Shown: piece by piece, positions 16,331 through 25,700 of the stretch
Position numbering within the stretch: position 1 is the stretch's first letter
How the letters are laid out: each line of letters opens with the position of its first letter
Assembly: GCA_009773645.1 (NCBI GenBank)
Contig: WSYB01000018.1
Location: 197,928-242,369, forward strand
Direction: 5' to 3'
Length of the DNA stretch: 44,442 nucleotides
DNA from: Geobacteraceae bacterium
Lineage (GTDB): Bacteria; Desulfobacterota; Desulfuromonadia; Geobacterales; Geobacteraceae
Program-made: the position numbers and the translations under genes
The notes under the pieces: model-generated
Databases searched by the model: none
What the model saw: the letters and a program-made list of their open reading frames with translations, nothing else
Told to the model about the DNA's origin: nothing

Positions 16331-17614
16331 ATGAGAACGAGAGAGAAACGAGTAGCTGTGTCATTGGCCTTTGCCCTTGCTCTGGGACTTACGGCGCAGG
16401 TCTGGGCATCCGGTCCGGATGAGTTGGAGTTGAACAACAACGACGTCGTCGTTGCCGACGACAATGGAGCGGCCGCGAATGACGGCTCCAAAGCCGTTGG
16501 CGGTAATGTGCTGAGTGACAACACCGTAACAAAAGATTCCTACAACCAAGACAACGACACCAAAAACGTCAATGTTACCAAAAACGACAATGACACCAAA
16601 ACTGTCGATGTCACCGTCAAGAAGGATTCCAACAACGACAACTCCAACCAGAACAACAAGGACATCGATGTCACCGTGAAGAAGGATTCCAACAACGACA
16701 ACTCCAACCAGAACAACAAGGACATTGATGTCACTAAGACCACCAATGTCAAAGTGACGAAAGACTCCAACAACCAAGACAACGACACCAAAACCATCAA
16801 TGTCACCAAAAACGACAACGACACCAAAACCATCAATGTCACCAAAAATGACAACGACACCAAAAACGTCGATGTCACCAAGACCGACATCGACAAGGCC
16901 AAAGCCGACAATGGTTCCATGGCTGCGAACGACGACGCGAGCATAGAGAATAAAACCAAAGCCGATAACGGCAGCGCGGCGGCCACCAATAATTCAACCG
17001 CATCAGTGGAGGATAACAGCGACAATAGCACCAACGATTCCTTCAACAAAACCGTCACCGTCACCAAGACTAAAACCGAAAACGAGGCCGAAAATGGGAG
17101 CGCGGCGGCTATTAACGGGGATGCCACCGTAACCAAGATCAAGGATGTTTCCGGAGGGAGCGCAGTCGCCGCTACCGGCGGAACCGCGTCGGTCGCCGAC
17201 AGCAACAACACCGACAACAGCGTCAATAACAGTGCCGGCGACAACGGGATCGTGGCGAATGACAGTGCAACAATCGACGCCAAATACAATTCCGACAACA
17301 AAAACAAGGCCGATAACGGCAGCGCGGCGGTTTTCGGCAGCGGCTCGGCATCCGTGAACAGCAGCACTAACGATTCCTTCAACAATACTACCACCATCAC
17401 CATCCGCGATGTCGACGTCGAGATGGCCTCAAGTCAGTTGGCAGGCGAGGTGTCCAACAACAGCATCATGACTCCTCCCGATGACGACACCTTCAGAACG
17501 GGCGACAACAGCATAGGGGGCTCCGTGACCACCACCGGCATCTCGGTGTTATCGCAGAACACCGGTGTTGACTCCCTGGTGCAGCAGTCCGTCAACGTCC
17601 AGGTCAACAAGTAG
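16331..17614 (+). CDS. Secreted Asn/Asp-rich repeat protein, candidate amyloid subunit (FapB/FapC-like)
   Basis: 427 residues from the ATG at 16331 (GGAGGA 6-11 bases upstream); Sec signal peptide residues 1-24 (...TAQVWA). The mature protein is dominated by N, D, T, K, S and V. Repeats: two 20-residue units around KKDSNNDNSNQNNKDIDVTV (~95-135), 12-residue units NDNDTKTINVTK (~145-185), then Ala/Gly-rich units starting GSAA with DSFN..TVT strands (~210-365). The C-terminus ends GISVLSQNTGVDSLVQQ, a motif shared with the next two secreted proteins of the operon. No cysteines. Amyloid function is inferred from the neighbouring FapD- and FapF-like genes and the repeat composition; the repeats are not the published FapC repeats. 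Confidence 0.72.
   Translation: MRTREKRVAVSLAFALALGLTAQVWASGPDELELNNNDVVVADDNGAAANDGSKAVGGNVLSDNTVTKDSYNQDNDTKNVNVTKNDNDTKTVDVTVKKDSNNDNSNQNNKDIDVTVKKDSNNDNSNQNNKDIDVTKTTNVKVTKDSNNQDNDTKTINVTKNDNDTKTINVTKNDNDTKNVDVTKTDIDKAKADNGSMAANDDASIENKTKADNGSAAATNNSTASVEDNSDNSTNDSFNKTVTVTKTKTENEAENGSAAAINGDATVTKIKDVSGGSAVAATGGTASVADSNNTDNSVNNSAGDNGIVANDSATIDAKYNSDNKNKADNGSAAVFGSGSASVNSSTNDSFNNTTTITIRDVDVEMASSQLAGEVSNNSIMTPPDDDTFRTGDNSIGGSVTTTGISVLSQNTGVDSLVQQSVNVQVNK
16612..16735 (+). repeat. Tandem 60-bp repeats inside the amyloid-like gene
   Basis: The 60 bases at 16621-16680 recur at 16681-16740 with only a few changes, encoding 20 residues twice. Downstream (~16775-16880) a 36-base unit encoding NDNDTKTINVTK recurs about three times. 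Near identity points to recent expansion by slippage or recombination. Confidence 0.9.
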
Positions 17615-17628
17615 GCAGTTGACCTTTA

Positions 17629-17671
17629 CCCGGCGGCGTGCCCCACGGCCGCCGCCGGGAGTTTTCTTTTT
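17629..17671 (+). terminator. Hairpin with T-tract between amyloid gene and downstream genes
   Basis: CCCGGCGGC (17629-17637) pairs with GCCGCCGGG (17651-17659) and is followed by AGTTTTCTTTTT. It fits a partial terminator that would give much more transcript for the first gene than for the four-gene remainder of the operon, as expected when a major fibre subunit precedes export genes. Confidence 0.72.
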
Positions 17672-17722
17672 AACCGGAGCCTGGAAATCCTGGGGCAACG
17701 GCCCACAACAGGAGGCAGGAAA

Positions 17723-18124
17723 ATGCGAAGATCAACGAAATCTCTGATTGCCATACTGGTTCTTTCCGGGAGCGCGCTTCTGGCGCAGGGTTCACCGGCA
17801 GATGAGATCGCGCTGGCTTCGGTCGGGCAGACGGATTTGTTAAATGTTTCCGGACTGGGGCAGGCGGTATCAAATGAGAATCTGGGGGACCAAACCGGTC
17901 GCCAGGAGATTAAACTAGACCAAATGTACATGCAGTTGAGCACCTCGGACCAGAAAGCCCAGGCGGACAGCAACAGCATAATTAATTCCGCAATCACCAA
18001 CGGCGCCAACGCCATCGGCGGCAGCGCCTTTTCCCAGGCGAGCGGGATCATCACGGTGATCCAGAACTCGGGCAATCAGGTCCTCATCCAGAATGACATG
18101 ATCATGAATTTAACGGTGAAGTAA
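17723..18124 (+). CDS. Small secreted protein of amyloid-like operon (FapA/FapB-like partner)
   Basis: 133 residues with a Sec signal peptide (residues 1-22, ...SALLAQG). Residues 50-60 read SNENLGDQTGR, alignable with the double-glycine leader TDQELAAMRGG of the 18833 product, though here the site is GR. The C-terminus, SGIITVIQNSGNQVLIQND, carries the same G-x5-6-QN-[ST] motif as its two operon partners. Gly/Asn/Gln/Ser-rich and without cysteine, it could be a minor fibre subunit or nucleator. GGAGG precedes the ATG; 10 bases separate it from the C39 peptidase gene. Assignment to a Fap subunit is by context. Confidence 0.68.
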   Translation: MRRSTKSLIAILVLSGSALLAQGSPADEIALASVGQTDLLNVSGLGQAVSNENLGDQTGRQEIKLDQMYMQLSTSDQKAQADSNSIINSAITNGANAIGGSAFSQASGIITVIQNSGNQVLIQNDMIMNLTVK

Positions 18125-18134
18125 GAGGGACACC

Positions 18135-18836
18135 ATGGAACGGCTTCCGGCAAAACGCAGTGCCCTTCTCATTATTCTCCCCCTTCTAATTGCGGCGTCG
18201 CCGGCGCGGGCGGGTTTGGTATCCGTGCCCGGCGTGTCCGGCGGCGCCTTTACCGTCAAGGTAACCAGCATGAAGGAAGCGCGCTTCCGCTCCACGATCC
18301 GGCAGCAGCACGATTTCAGCTGCGGCTCCGCGGCGCTGGCCACACTGTTGACCTATCATTACGAGGACACCGTCAGTGAGCAGGAAGTGTTCAAGGCCAT
18401 GTTCGACACGGGAGACCAGGAAAAGATCCGCAGGGAAGGCTTCTCACTGCTCGACATGAAGAATTACCTGGAGGCCGACGGTTACAGGGCGGCCGGCTAC
18501 AGAGTCTCCCTCGACAGGCTGGCGGAGATCGGTGTGCCGGCCATTGCCCTGATTAACATCAAGGGCTATAAGCATTTTGTGGTGGTCAAGGGGGTATCGG
18601 CGAGAGAGGTGTTGCTGGGAGACCCGGCCGCGGGCGCCAGGACCGTTACCCGCACCGAGTTCGAGTCCATGTGGAACGGGCTCATTTTTGTAATACTCAA
18701 CAAGAAGAACGTGGCAGTAAACCACTTCAACCGTGAACAGGAATGGCACGTCAAAGCAAATGCGCCGCTGGGACTGGCTTTGAGCTCCAGCGACCTGGCC
18801 AGTGTAACCATGTTACTGCCGGGGGTATTACGATGA
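18135..18836 (+). CDS. Periplasmic C39 double-glycine peptidase (FapD-like)
   Basis: 233 residues: signal peptide (residues 1-26, ...AASPARA) and a stand-alone C39 papain-like domain (~45-185). Catalytic residues are readable: Gln57/58 and Cys63 in RQQHDFSCGSAAL, His147 in YKHFVVVKG, Asp163 in LLGDPAAG. There are no ABC-transporter domains, so it would act in the periplasm, as FapD does. C39 enzymes cut after GG leaders; a matching leader is encoded by the very next gene, which overlaps by 4 bases (ATGA). FapD is needed for Fap amyloid export in Pseudomonas; the same role here is inferred from locus content. Confidence 0.85.
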   Translation: MERLPAKRSALLIILPLLIAASPARAGLVSVPGVSGGAFTVKVTSMKEARFRSTIRQQHDFSCGSAALATLLTYHYEDTVSEQEVFKAMFDTGDQEKIRREGFSLLDMKNYLEADGYRAAGYRVSLDRLAEIGVPAIALINIKGYKHFVVVKGVSAREVLLGDPAAGARTVTRTEFESMWNGLIFVILNKKNVAVNHFNREQEWHVKANAPLGLALSSSDLASVTMLLPGVLR

Positions 18837-19345
18837 AGACAACAGTGAAGAAACGTGTTATGCAGACCTTCCTGGTGCTGGCAATGGCGATGCCGGCAAG
18901 TCATGCATCTGCCGCGGATTCAGCGGAATGCAAGGGTTGCGGCGCCGCCACAGACCAGGAACTGGCGGCCATGCGCGGCGGCTATGTTGCGGGTGACGGG
19001 CTGGAAATCACCTTCGGCATCGAAAGGGCGGTTTTTGTCAACGGCATGCTGCAGGCGGTCAACACCCTGAATATCCCGAAATTGGGTTCGGGACCGGGTC
19101 AGGCGTTGCCGGACCAGCTCCTTGACAACATGCTGATCGTGCGCCAGAACGGTGCGGGGAACAGCATTTCACCGGCTTTGAACAGCCAGCAGTCAGGGCT
19201 TTTTACACTCATCCAGAACAGCCTCGACCACGCGGTCATCAAAAACGTCACCCAGATCAACGCCTCCGTAAACGTCCTCAATACTTTCCGCGACATGAAC
19301 ATGAGGTCCCTGATGAATCAGCAACTGGTCAACGCGGTGAAATGA
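18833..19345 (+). CDS. Secreted protein with double-glycine motif (FapE-like / C39 substrate candidate)
   Basis: 170 residues; the ATG at 18833 overlaps the peptidase stop codon. Sec signal peptide (1-27, ...HASA), then a CKGC pair (Cys33, Cys36), then TDQELAAMRGG (residues 40-50). This last matches the ELxx(I/M)xGG leader consensus recognised by C39 peptidases. After the GG come hydrophobic strands (LEITFGIERAVFVNG) and the shared motif SGLFTLIQNSLDHAVIKN (~113-130). Fap systems have a CxxC-bearing accessory protein (FapE), so a minor subunit or export partner is likely. Cleavage at residue 50 is a prediction from the motif and the coupled peptidase. Confidence 0.7.
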   Translation: MKTTVKKRVMQTFLVLAMAMPASHASAADSAECKGCGAATDQELAAMRGGYVAGDGLEITFGIERAVFVNGMLQAVNTLNIPKLGSGPGQALPDQLLDNMLIVRQNGAGNSISPALNSQQSGLFTLIQNSLDHAVIKNVTQINASVNVLNTFRDMNMRSLMNQQLVNAVK

Positions 19346-19364
19346 TCATTTCGACCGGTGCCGC

Positions 19365-19416
19365 GCAACAAAAAACCGTCAGTCCCATGAGCCGGGACCT
19401 GACGGTTTTTTGTTGC
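19365..19416. terminator. Strong bidirectional terminator between convergent operons
   Basis: An 18-bp perfect stem, GCAACAAAAAACCGTCAG / CTGACGGTTTTTTGTTGC, with an inner TCCC/GGGA stem. It lies between the plus-strand amyloid operon and the minus-strand FapF-like gene and serves both. Confidence 0.93.
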
Positions 19417-19418
19417 GT

Positions 19419-20639
19419 TCACTTCCCCCCCAGCAAGAAACTGGTCGGCAGCCGCATCGTCAATTGCACGTTGGAAGCGGCCGGCGTAAGTCCCGCACCG
19501 AGAGAGAAATTGACGGTGGTCTTGTCGGTCAGCCGGTAAGAGCAGCCGAAAAGCAGGCTCCCCACCTGGGTGATGATCGAGCCCGGTATTTCGGTGCCGT
19601 CCCTTTTGGGTTTGCCGAGTATGATATGGTCGTAACCGATGCTGAAGGAGGACTTTTCGTTCAGCGCCACGCCGATGCCGAGATTGAAACCGATGGTGTC
19701 GCCCGGGTCCAGTCTCCCCTGGCCGGCGACATCGCGCTCCATGTTCCACATGTAGCTGATGGTGCCGAAAAAAACCGCCGGGTCGGAGGAAAATATTGCG
19801 GTTATGCCCGGCTGGAGCCCCCAGAACCCCGATCCGGTGGGAAGTTCGGTCTGCAGCGGCACCCCTGCCGGACTTGTCACATTCTGAGCGGCGGGTACCT
19901 CAAACGGGTCTTTGCCGGTAACGGTCTTGACGCGCAGACTGGCGATGAAGAACGGTCCCTCGCCGCCCGGCTGGTTCAGTTGGTAACGGGGGCCGAACTC
20001 CACGTCGCCGATGTCGTTGCCTTCGGCGTTGAAAACGCTTGCCGGAATCGTTTCGTCACCACTTTTGGTCGGTTCAAAGGAGGTGGAATCGGCACGGCGT
20101 ACGTACGGGACCTTGGCCTCGAATTCCAGGCGGTTGGTGATGCCGTAGCGGGCTCCGAGGGCGGCGATGTACGTGTTGCTGTTGACGTTCCTGACATCGA
20201 TGAGGCCGATGGTGAACGAAGGGATAATGGTGTAGCCGCTCAATGCCACCCGGTTGGATGACGAGTTTACATACTGCAAAGAGGGTTCCAGCACCAGCGT
20301 CCCCCGTGGCGTCAATACCCCCGGCTGTTCGAAGATCGTGGCGATTTCCGGGGGCTTGGCCTCCTGATGTTGTTCAGGCGGGCGCCCGACCGGCTGAAGT
20401 GATGTCTCGTCTTTCTTTGGAACGGATTGCGGCTGTGTCGGCCGGCTTTCTTTCTGTTCGGCTTTTTTAGAGGCCGGTTTGCCCTGGGGCGGGGCTTCGC
20501 TTTGCGTCTTGGTTTCCTGGGCTACGCGGGTTTTGGAATTGGTTGAGGTGGAAGTCTCTTCGCCTGGAGCCGGCGCACTAAAGAGCAGGATGACGGACCC
20601 CCAGACACAAACCATAATTCTGGTGCGGTGTGAACTCAT
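19419..20639 (-). CDS. FapF-like outer-membrane beta-barrel transporter
   Basis: 406 residues. Signal peptide (1-26), then a Lys/Glu/Gln/Pro-rich periplasmic segment (~27-125), then a beta-barrel opening with PEIATIFEQPGVLTPRG and LEPSLQYVNSSSNRVALSG, which resembles the start of Pseudomonas FapF barrels. Alternating strands continue (IIPSFTIGLIDVRNV, ARYGITNRLEFEAKVPY) to a terminal strand ending FLLGGK. FapF forms the trimeric pore that exports Fap amyloid subunits. Here the N-terminal region is less clearly coiled-coil. AAGGGGGG precedes the ATG. It is 60 bases downstream of the sigma54 activator gene, so probably in its transcript. Confidence 0.78.
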   Translation of the reverse strand: MSSHRTRIMVCVWGSVILLFSAPAPGEETSTSTNSKTRVAQETKTQSEAPPQGKPASKKAEQKESRPTQPQSVPKKDETSLQPVGRPPEQHQEAKPPEIATIFEQPGVLTPRGTLVLEPSLQYVNSSSNRVALSGYTIIPSFTIGLIDVRNVNSNTYIAALGARYGITNRLEFEAKVPYVRRADSTSFEPTKSGDETIPASVFNAEGNDIGDVEFGPRYQLNQPGGEGPFFIASLRVKTVTGKDPFEVPAAQNVTSPAGVPLQTELPTGSGFWGLQPGITAIFSSDPAVFFGTISYMWNMERDVAGQGRLDPGDTIGFNLGIGVALNEKSSFSIGYDHIILGKPKRDGTEIPGSIITQVGSLLFGCSYRLTDKTTVNFSLGAGLTPAASNVQLTMRLPTSFLLGGK

Positions 20640-20699
20640 GTTCCCCCCTTCGATGGCATCCCGGATTTATTTGAGCCACAGCCGGTGCTCTGCGCGGGA

Positions 20700-22034
20700 T
20701 CACATATTAATCTGGAATTTGTTTATCAGTCGGTAGAGCGTCACCCGCGATACTCCGAGCTGACGCGCCGCTTCCGACACATTATTCATGTTGAGTTGCA
20801 GGCTGTTCTGTATTGCCTCCAGTTCGGCTCTCTCGCGGGCTTTGTCCAGCGACAGCATATTTCTTGTCGTAACGGGCTTGTCCAATCCGAGATCGGCGGG
20901 CGTGATCAGGCGGCTTTCACTCATTACTGCGGCGCGTTTTACGCGGTTGATCAACTCGCGTACGTTTCCCGGCCAGTGGTGATTATACATGGCGCGGAAA
21001 GCCTTTTTGCTGAATCGTTTCACTTCACGCCTTTCATGCCGGCAAAATTCCTCCAGGAAAGTCTGCGCCAGCAATTCGATGTCACTTTCCCTTTCGCGCA
21101 ACGGGGGCATTCGAAGACGCAGTACATTGAGCCGGTAATAGAGGTCTTCTCGAAAACGCCCCTCTCGCACGGCGTTTTCAAGATTGATATTGGTGGCGGC
21201 AATTACCCGAACGTCAATGGGCATGGTCCGGTTAGAGCCGATGCGTTCTATGGTCTTTTCCTGCAGAAAACGGAGCAGGTTGACCTGAAGTTCCAGGGGC
21301 AGATCGCCGATTTCATCCAGAAAAACCGTCCCCCCTGCCGCTGCCTCGATCCGCCCGATCTTTCGTTGGAATGCGCCGGTAAAGGAACCTTTCTCATGGC
21401 CGAACAACTCGCTCTGAATCAGGTTGGTCGGCATGGCCCCGCAATTGACCGCAACAAACGGCAACGTGTTGCGCGCGGAATGAAAATGAATCGCCTGCGC
21501 CGCCAGCTCTTTTCCGGTGCCGCTCTCTCCGGTAATAAGGATCGGCGAATCCGAGCTCTGCATCTTGCGCATGTGTTGGTAGAGCTCCTGCATGACGGGG
21601 CTTGTCCCGATCATTTGATACCCGCCGATATTTTTGTAAGGGGTCACGAACCGGCTCTTCAGTGCGGTCTTGCCGTAGGCATGACCGAGGGTAACCTGAA
21701 GACGCATGGAGTCCACCGGAAGGGTATGGAAATCGTAAAAATTATCCATTATAAACCTGCAAACTTCCGGTGACTGCAAGCAAGTTGTGGGTATCAACGC
21801 TAACCACTCCATGGATTTGTTTGCAAGAATAACCTCCTCAATGGTTTCCAGGGCAAATTCATGTGGATCGGTAAACTGTATGAGACCGATGAAGAAGTTA
21901 CCCTTGCCGATGAGAACTTTGGCGTCGGCTGCATTTGTCACTGTCTGAATATCCCAACCCGCTGAGTCGAGTTCCTTTATGGGTACATGGGACAATGCAT
22001 CCAGGCTAAGAATTAATATTTCTCGTGTTGCCAT
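20700..22034 (-). CDS. Sigma54-dependent activator with VpsR-like pseudo-receiver
   Basis: 444 residues. The N-terminal ~125 residues look like a receiver fold, but the usual phospho-acceptor Asp after beta-3 is replaced (FFIGLIQF), as in VpsR-type regulators. The AAA+ domain (~140-375) is complete: Walker A GESGTGKE (169-176), the sigma54-contacting loop GSFTGA (216-221), Walker B VFLDE, and [16 protein letters not shown] Fis-type helix-turn-helix lies at the C-terminus ([18 protein letters not shown]). An AGGAG site precedes the ATG at 22034. It likely activates the sigma54 promoter at 16245; VpsR itself controls biofilm matrix and binds c-di-GMP, which fits this context. Confidence 0.88.
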   Translation of the reverse strand: MATREILILSLDALSHVPIKELDSAGWDIQTVTNAADAKVLIGKGNFFIGLIQFTDPHEFALETIEEVILANKSMEWLALIPTTCLQSPEVCRFIMDNFYDFHTLPVDSMRLQVTLGHAYGKTALKSRFVTPYKNIGGYQMIGTSPVMQELYQHMRKMQSSDSPILITGESGTGKELAAQAIHFHSARNTLPFVAVNCGAMPTNLIQSELFGHEKGSFTGAFQRKIGRIEAAAGGTVFLDEIGDLPLELQVNLLRFLQEKTIERIGSNRTMPIDVRVIAATNINLENAVREGRFREDLYYRLNVLRLRMPPLRERESDIELLAQTFLEEFCRHERREVKRFSKKAFRAMYNHHWPGNVRELINRVKRAAVMSESRLITPADLGLDKPVTTRNMLSLDKARERAELEAIQNSLQLNMNNVSEAARQLGVSRVTLYRLINKFQINM

Positions 22035-22758
22035 TGTGCAACTCCTATAAAGGACCGAATTGCGGATAATTAACAGGTTCCGGATCCAAAAGCATATATA
22101 TTTGTCGGATGGGATTGGTGGTGGTAAAGAATTAATAATTATAGTATGTAATTCTTACTATACAGCTTTGTTATATTACAAATAATATGCCAAGTTGCCA
22201 TGAACTGATTTTACTGTATATTTAATAGAGAACGGTTGACTTTATAACTGGTTCGTAAAGAATTCCGACGAATTACAACCGGTAAAATTATGGTAAACTT
22301 TACATTGCTATATAAAATGAAAGATACGGCTTTTAATGAATGGCAGAAAGTCATTCCCATATGTAAGATAAACCCGAGTAAAGTCAATAATGTACTGACC
22401 TAAAACAAATCTTTGCTTATACTAACCAGTTGATGACGCAATAAGGCAGAAGTTTTGCAACTAAAAGTATCTATCTGAAAAAAATTGGTGCGAATATATG
22501 TAAGGAGGAAACGTAAAGAGCTGAACATGTGAGCGGAACGCATGGCATGCCCGGCGGTCTTGTCCTTGTCGGGTGGTCCATAAGCAATTTGCAATACAAT
22601 TATTGATCAGTCGGCTCTATGCGCAGGGTTAATAAGTCCCCGGCCAAAACGTCGGATTTGTTTACAAGACAAAAGTATTGGTTTTCCTCCCCCTTTCGTA
22701 AAGGGGGATTGAGGGGGATTTTTGTTCAGACGGCTGCTGGTGGGCAGAGGAGGTCAGG
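22035..22758. other. Long AT-rich intergenic region
   Basis: About 720 bases between divergent genes. The first ~450 bases are strongly AT-rich with many partial palindromes (GTAAACTTTAC near 22294, TTGTTTACAAG near 22659) and ACTTTACATTGC (22297-22308), nearly the same as ACTTTACACTGC at 33018. No coding sequence with a plausible ribosome site and no recognised riboswitch. Near 22689-22707, CCCCCTTT-CGT-AAAGGGGG forms a hairpin of dispersed-repeat type. Confidence 0.45.
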
Positions 22759-25700
22759 ATGTCTGATTTAATGGATAAGAAATATATATTGTCCATGATG
22801 TTTTTTGTCGTGATTTTTCTTTTAGCCGCAAACGAGACTTATGCCGAAGCCCCGACGGCTACCAGCGCGAGCATAACCACTCAAGAGGACACGGCGAAGG
22901 GGATCATTCTTGAGGCCAGTGATGTAGATGGGGACCCGCTGACCTACAGTGTCGTAACGACACCAGTCCATGGCGTACTGACCGGCACGGCTCCAAGCCT
23001 GACCTACACACCGGAAGCCGACTATAATGGTCCTGACAGCTTCACCTTTACAGCCTACGACGGCACTGCAGACTCGAACACCGCCACGGTGAGCATCACC
23101 GTCGCCGCGGTGAACGATCCGCCGGTGGCTGCCGGTCAGAGCGTCATCACCAACCGCAACACGGCGACAGCCGTCACTCTTGCCGCCTCCGATGTGGACG
23201 GCGACACATTGACCTACAGTGTCGTCTCGCAACCATCCCACGGGGGCTTGAGCGGAACGGCGCCGAACTTGACTTACACGCCGTCAACCAGGTACAGCGG
23301 CAGTGACAACTTCACCTTCAAGGCCAATGACGGCACGGTATATTCCAATGTAGCCACGGTCAGCATCACGGTCAACTTCACCAACGTGGCGCCAGAGGCA
23401 AATGCCCAAAGCGTCACTACGGCAGAGGATACGGCGAAGGGGATCACCCTGTCCGCCACCGATGGGGATGGGGACCCGCTCACCTACAGTGTCGTAACAC
23501 AACCGGCTCACGGCACACTGACCGGCGCCGCTCCGAACCTGACCTACACGCCTGCGGCCAATTATGATGGTTCCGACAGCTTCACCTTCAAGGCCAACGA
23601 TGGTACTGTCGATTCGTCCACCGCCACGGTGAGCGTTACCATCACCGCGGTAAACGATGCACCGGTGGCCAACGCCCAGAGCGTCACTACGGCCGAAGAC
23701 ACGACCAAGGCGATCACCCTCACCGGCAGCGATATAGACGGCAACCCGCTAACCTACAGTGTCGTTGCACAACCGGCCCACGGGACGCTGACCGGCACCG
23801 CTCCCAATCTTACCTACCAGCCTGCGGCCAACTATAATGGTCCTGACAGCTTCACCTTCAAGGCCAATGACGGGACGGCTGATTCGGCCGCAGCCACGGT
23901 GAGCCTCACCGTCACCGCGGCCAACGACGCCCCGGTGGCCCAAAATGGCACAATCACCACCAATGAGGACACAGCGGCTACTGGGACTCTCGCGGCGACC
24001 GACATCGAAAATACCCCGCTCACTTACTCCATCGTCAGTCAGGGGAGCAAGGGGACCGTCACCATCACCAACGCGGCTACCGGCGCCTACAGCTACATCC
24101 CGAGCGCCAACGCTAACGGTTATGACAGCTTCACATTCAAGGCGAGCGACGGCAGCGTTGATTCCAACATAGCAACCGTCACCGTCACCATCACTGCGGT
24201 CAATGATGCGCCGGTAGCGCAAAACGGCATCCTCTCCACCAATGAGGACACTGCGGCTACGGGGACTCTCGCAGCTACCGACATCGACAGTGCCTCGCTC
24301 ACATACTCCATCGTAAACCAGGGGAGCAAGGGGAATGTCACCATCACCAACGCGGCGACCGGCGCCTACAGCTACACCCCGAATGCCAACGCCAATGGTC
24401 CCGACAGCTTCACCTTCAAGGCCAGGGACGGCAGCCTCGATTCCAGCACAGCAACCGTCACCATCACCATTACGACGGTCAATGATGCCCCGGTGGCCAA
24501 CGGCCAGAGCGTAACCACGGCCGAAGACACGGCCAAGGCGATCACCCTCACCGGCAGTGATACTGACGGCGATCCGCTGACCTACAGTGTCGTAACGCAA
24601 CCGGCCCACGGGGCGCTGACCGGCACCGCACCGAACCTGACCTACCAGCCTTTGCTCAACTACAATGGTCCTGACAGCTTCACCTTCAAGGCCAATGACG
24701 GGACGGCTGATTCGGCCGCAGCCGCGGTGAGCCTCACCGTCACTCCTGTCAACGATGCGCCGGTGGCGGCAAACGGCACCCTCTCCACCAGTGAGGACAC
24801 GGCGGTTACGGGGACTCTCGCAGCTACCGACATCGACATCGCCTCGCTTACGTACTCCATCGTTAGCCAGGGGGCCAAGGGGACCGTCACCATCACCAAT
24901 ACTGCGACTGGCGCCTATAGATACACCCCGAATGCCAACGCCAACGGTTCTGACAGCTTTACTTTCAGGGCCAGGGACGGCAGCCTTTATTCCAACACTG
25001 CAACCGTCACCGTCAGCATCACTCCGGTTAACGATGTGCCGACAGCTCCGACAACCAATGCCCCGCCAAATGGGACATTCAATATTAATGAAGTCACGAC
25101 CCTTACCCCTGCTCTTGTGGTCAACAACTCGACGGACCTGGACCTGGACACCCTGAGTTACACCTTCGAGATAGACATGGTCGATACCTTTGATAGCTCC
25201 AACAAGCAGACATCTCCAACTTTGACCGGAGGCTATGGCACTACGAGCTGGACCCCGGCGGCCTTAAGCGACAACACCACCTGGTACTGGCGCGCAAAGG
25301 CAAACGACGGCTCGACCGACGGCCCGTGGATGACCACCGGCAGCTTCTTCGTCAACCAGTTCAATGACGCACCCGACCCGCCGGCCCTGGTCAATCCGCC
25401 CAATAATGGCGATGTGATTTCGCTTGCGCCGACGCTCACAGTTCAGGCAACAGACATTGATCACGACAGCCTCACCTATGATTTTGAGGTATACTTGGAC
25501 AGTGGTCTCACAAATAGATTCGCAAGAGGTACAATGCAGGGGACAAGCTGGAGAGTCACTCCACCTCTTCTGGACAACACCCGCTATTTCTGGATAGCTT
25601 ACGCAGTAGATGTGAAAATCAACCCGGAAGACGATCACGGCGCATATAGCCGCCCGATGGCGGTAAGCTCTTTCCTCGTCGATAGCAACGGCATAAACGA

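Noticed and set aside
16540-17403. 287-residue Leu/Ser/Val-rich open frame on the minus strand
   Set aside because: It is the antisense of the repetitive Asn/Asp/Thr codons of the amyloid-like gene, lacks a ribosome site and has no domain.
22573-22592. GG-N10-GC spacing suggesting a sigma54 promoter before the giant gene
   Set aside because: Only the bare GG/GC spacing fits; the surrounding bases do not match TGGCAC or TTGC.
22400-22594. 64-codon minus-strand frame in the long intergenic region
   Set aside because: No ribosome site, no recognisable composition, and it crosses promoter-like AT-rich DNA.
23749-24609. 286-residue open frame antisense to the cadherin-like repeats
   Set aside because: Its repeats simply mirror the coding repeats; no ribosome site or signal peptide.
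22860-25035. Regularly spaced direct repeats that could suggest CRISPR or satellite DNA
   Set aside because: Unit length ~275 bases, in frame, encoding conserved protein modules; no short repeat/unique spacer pattern.
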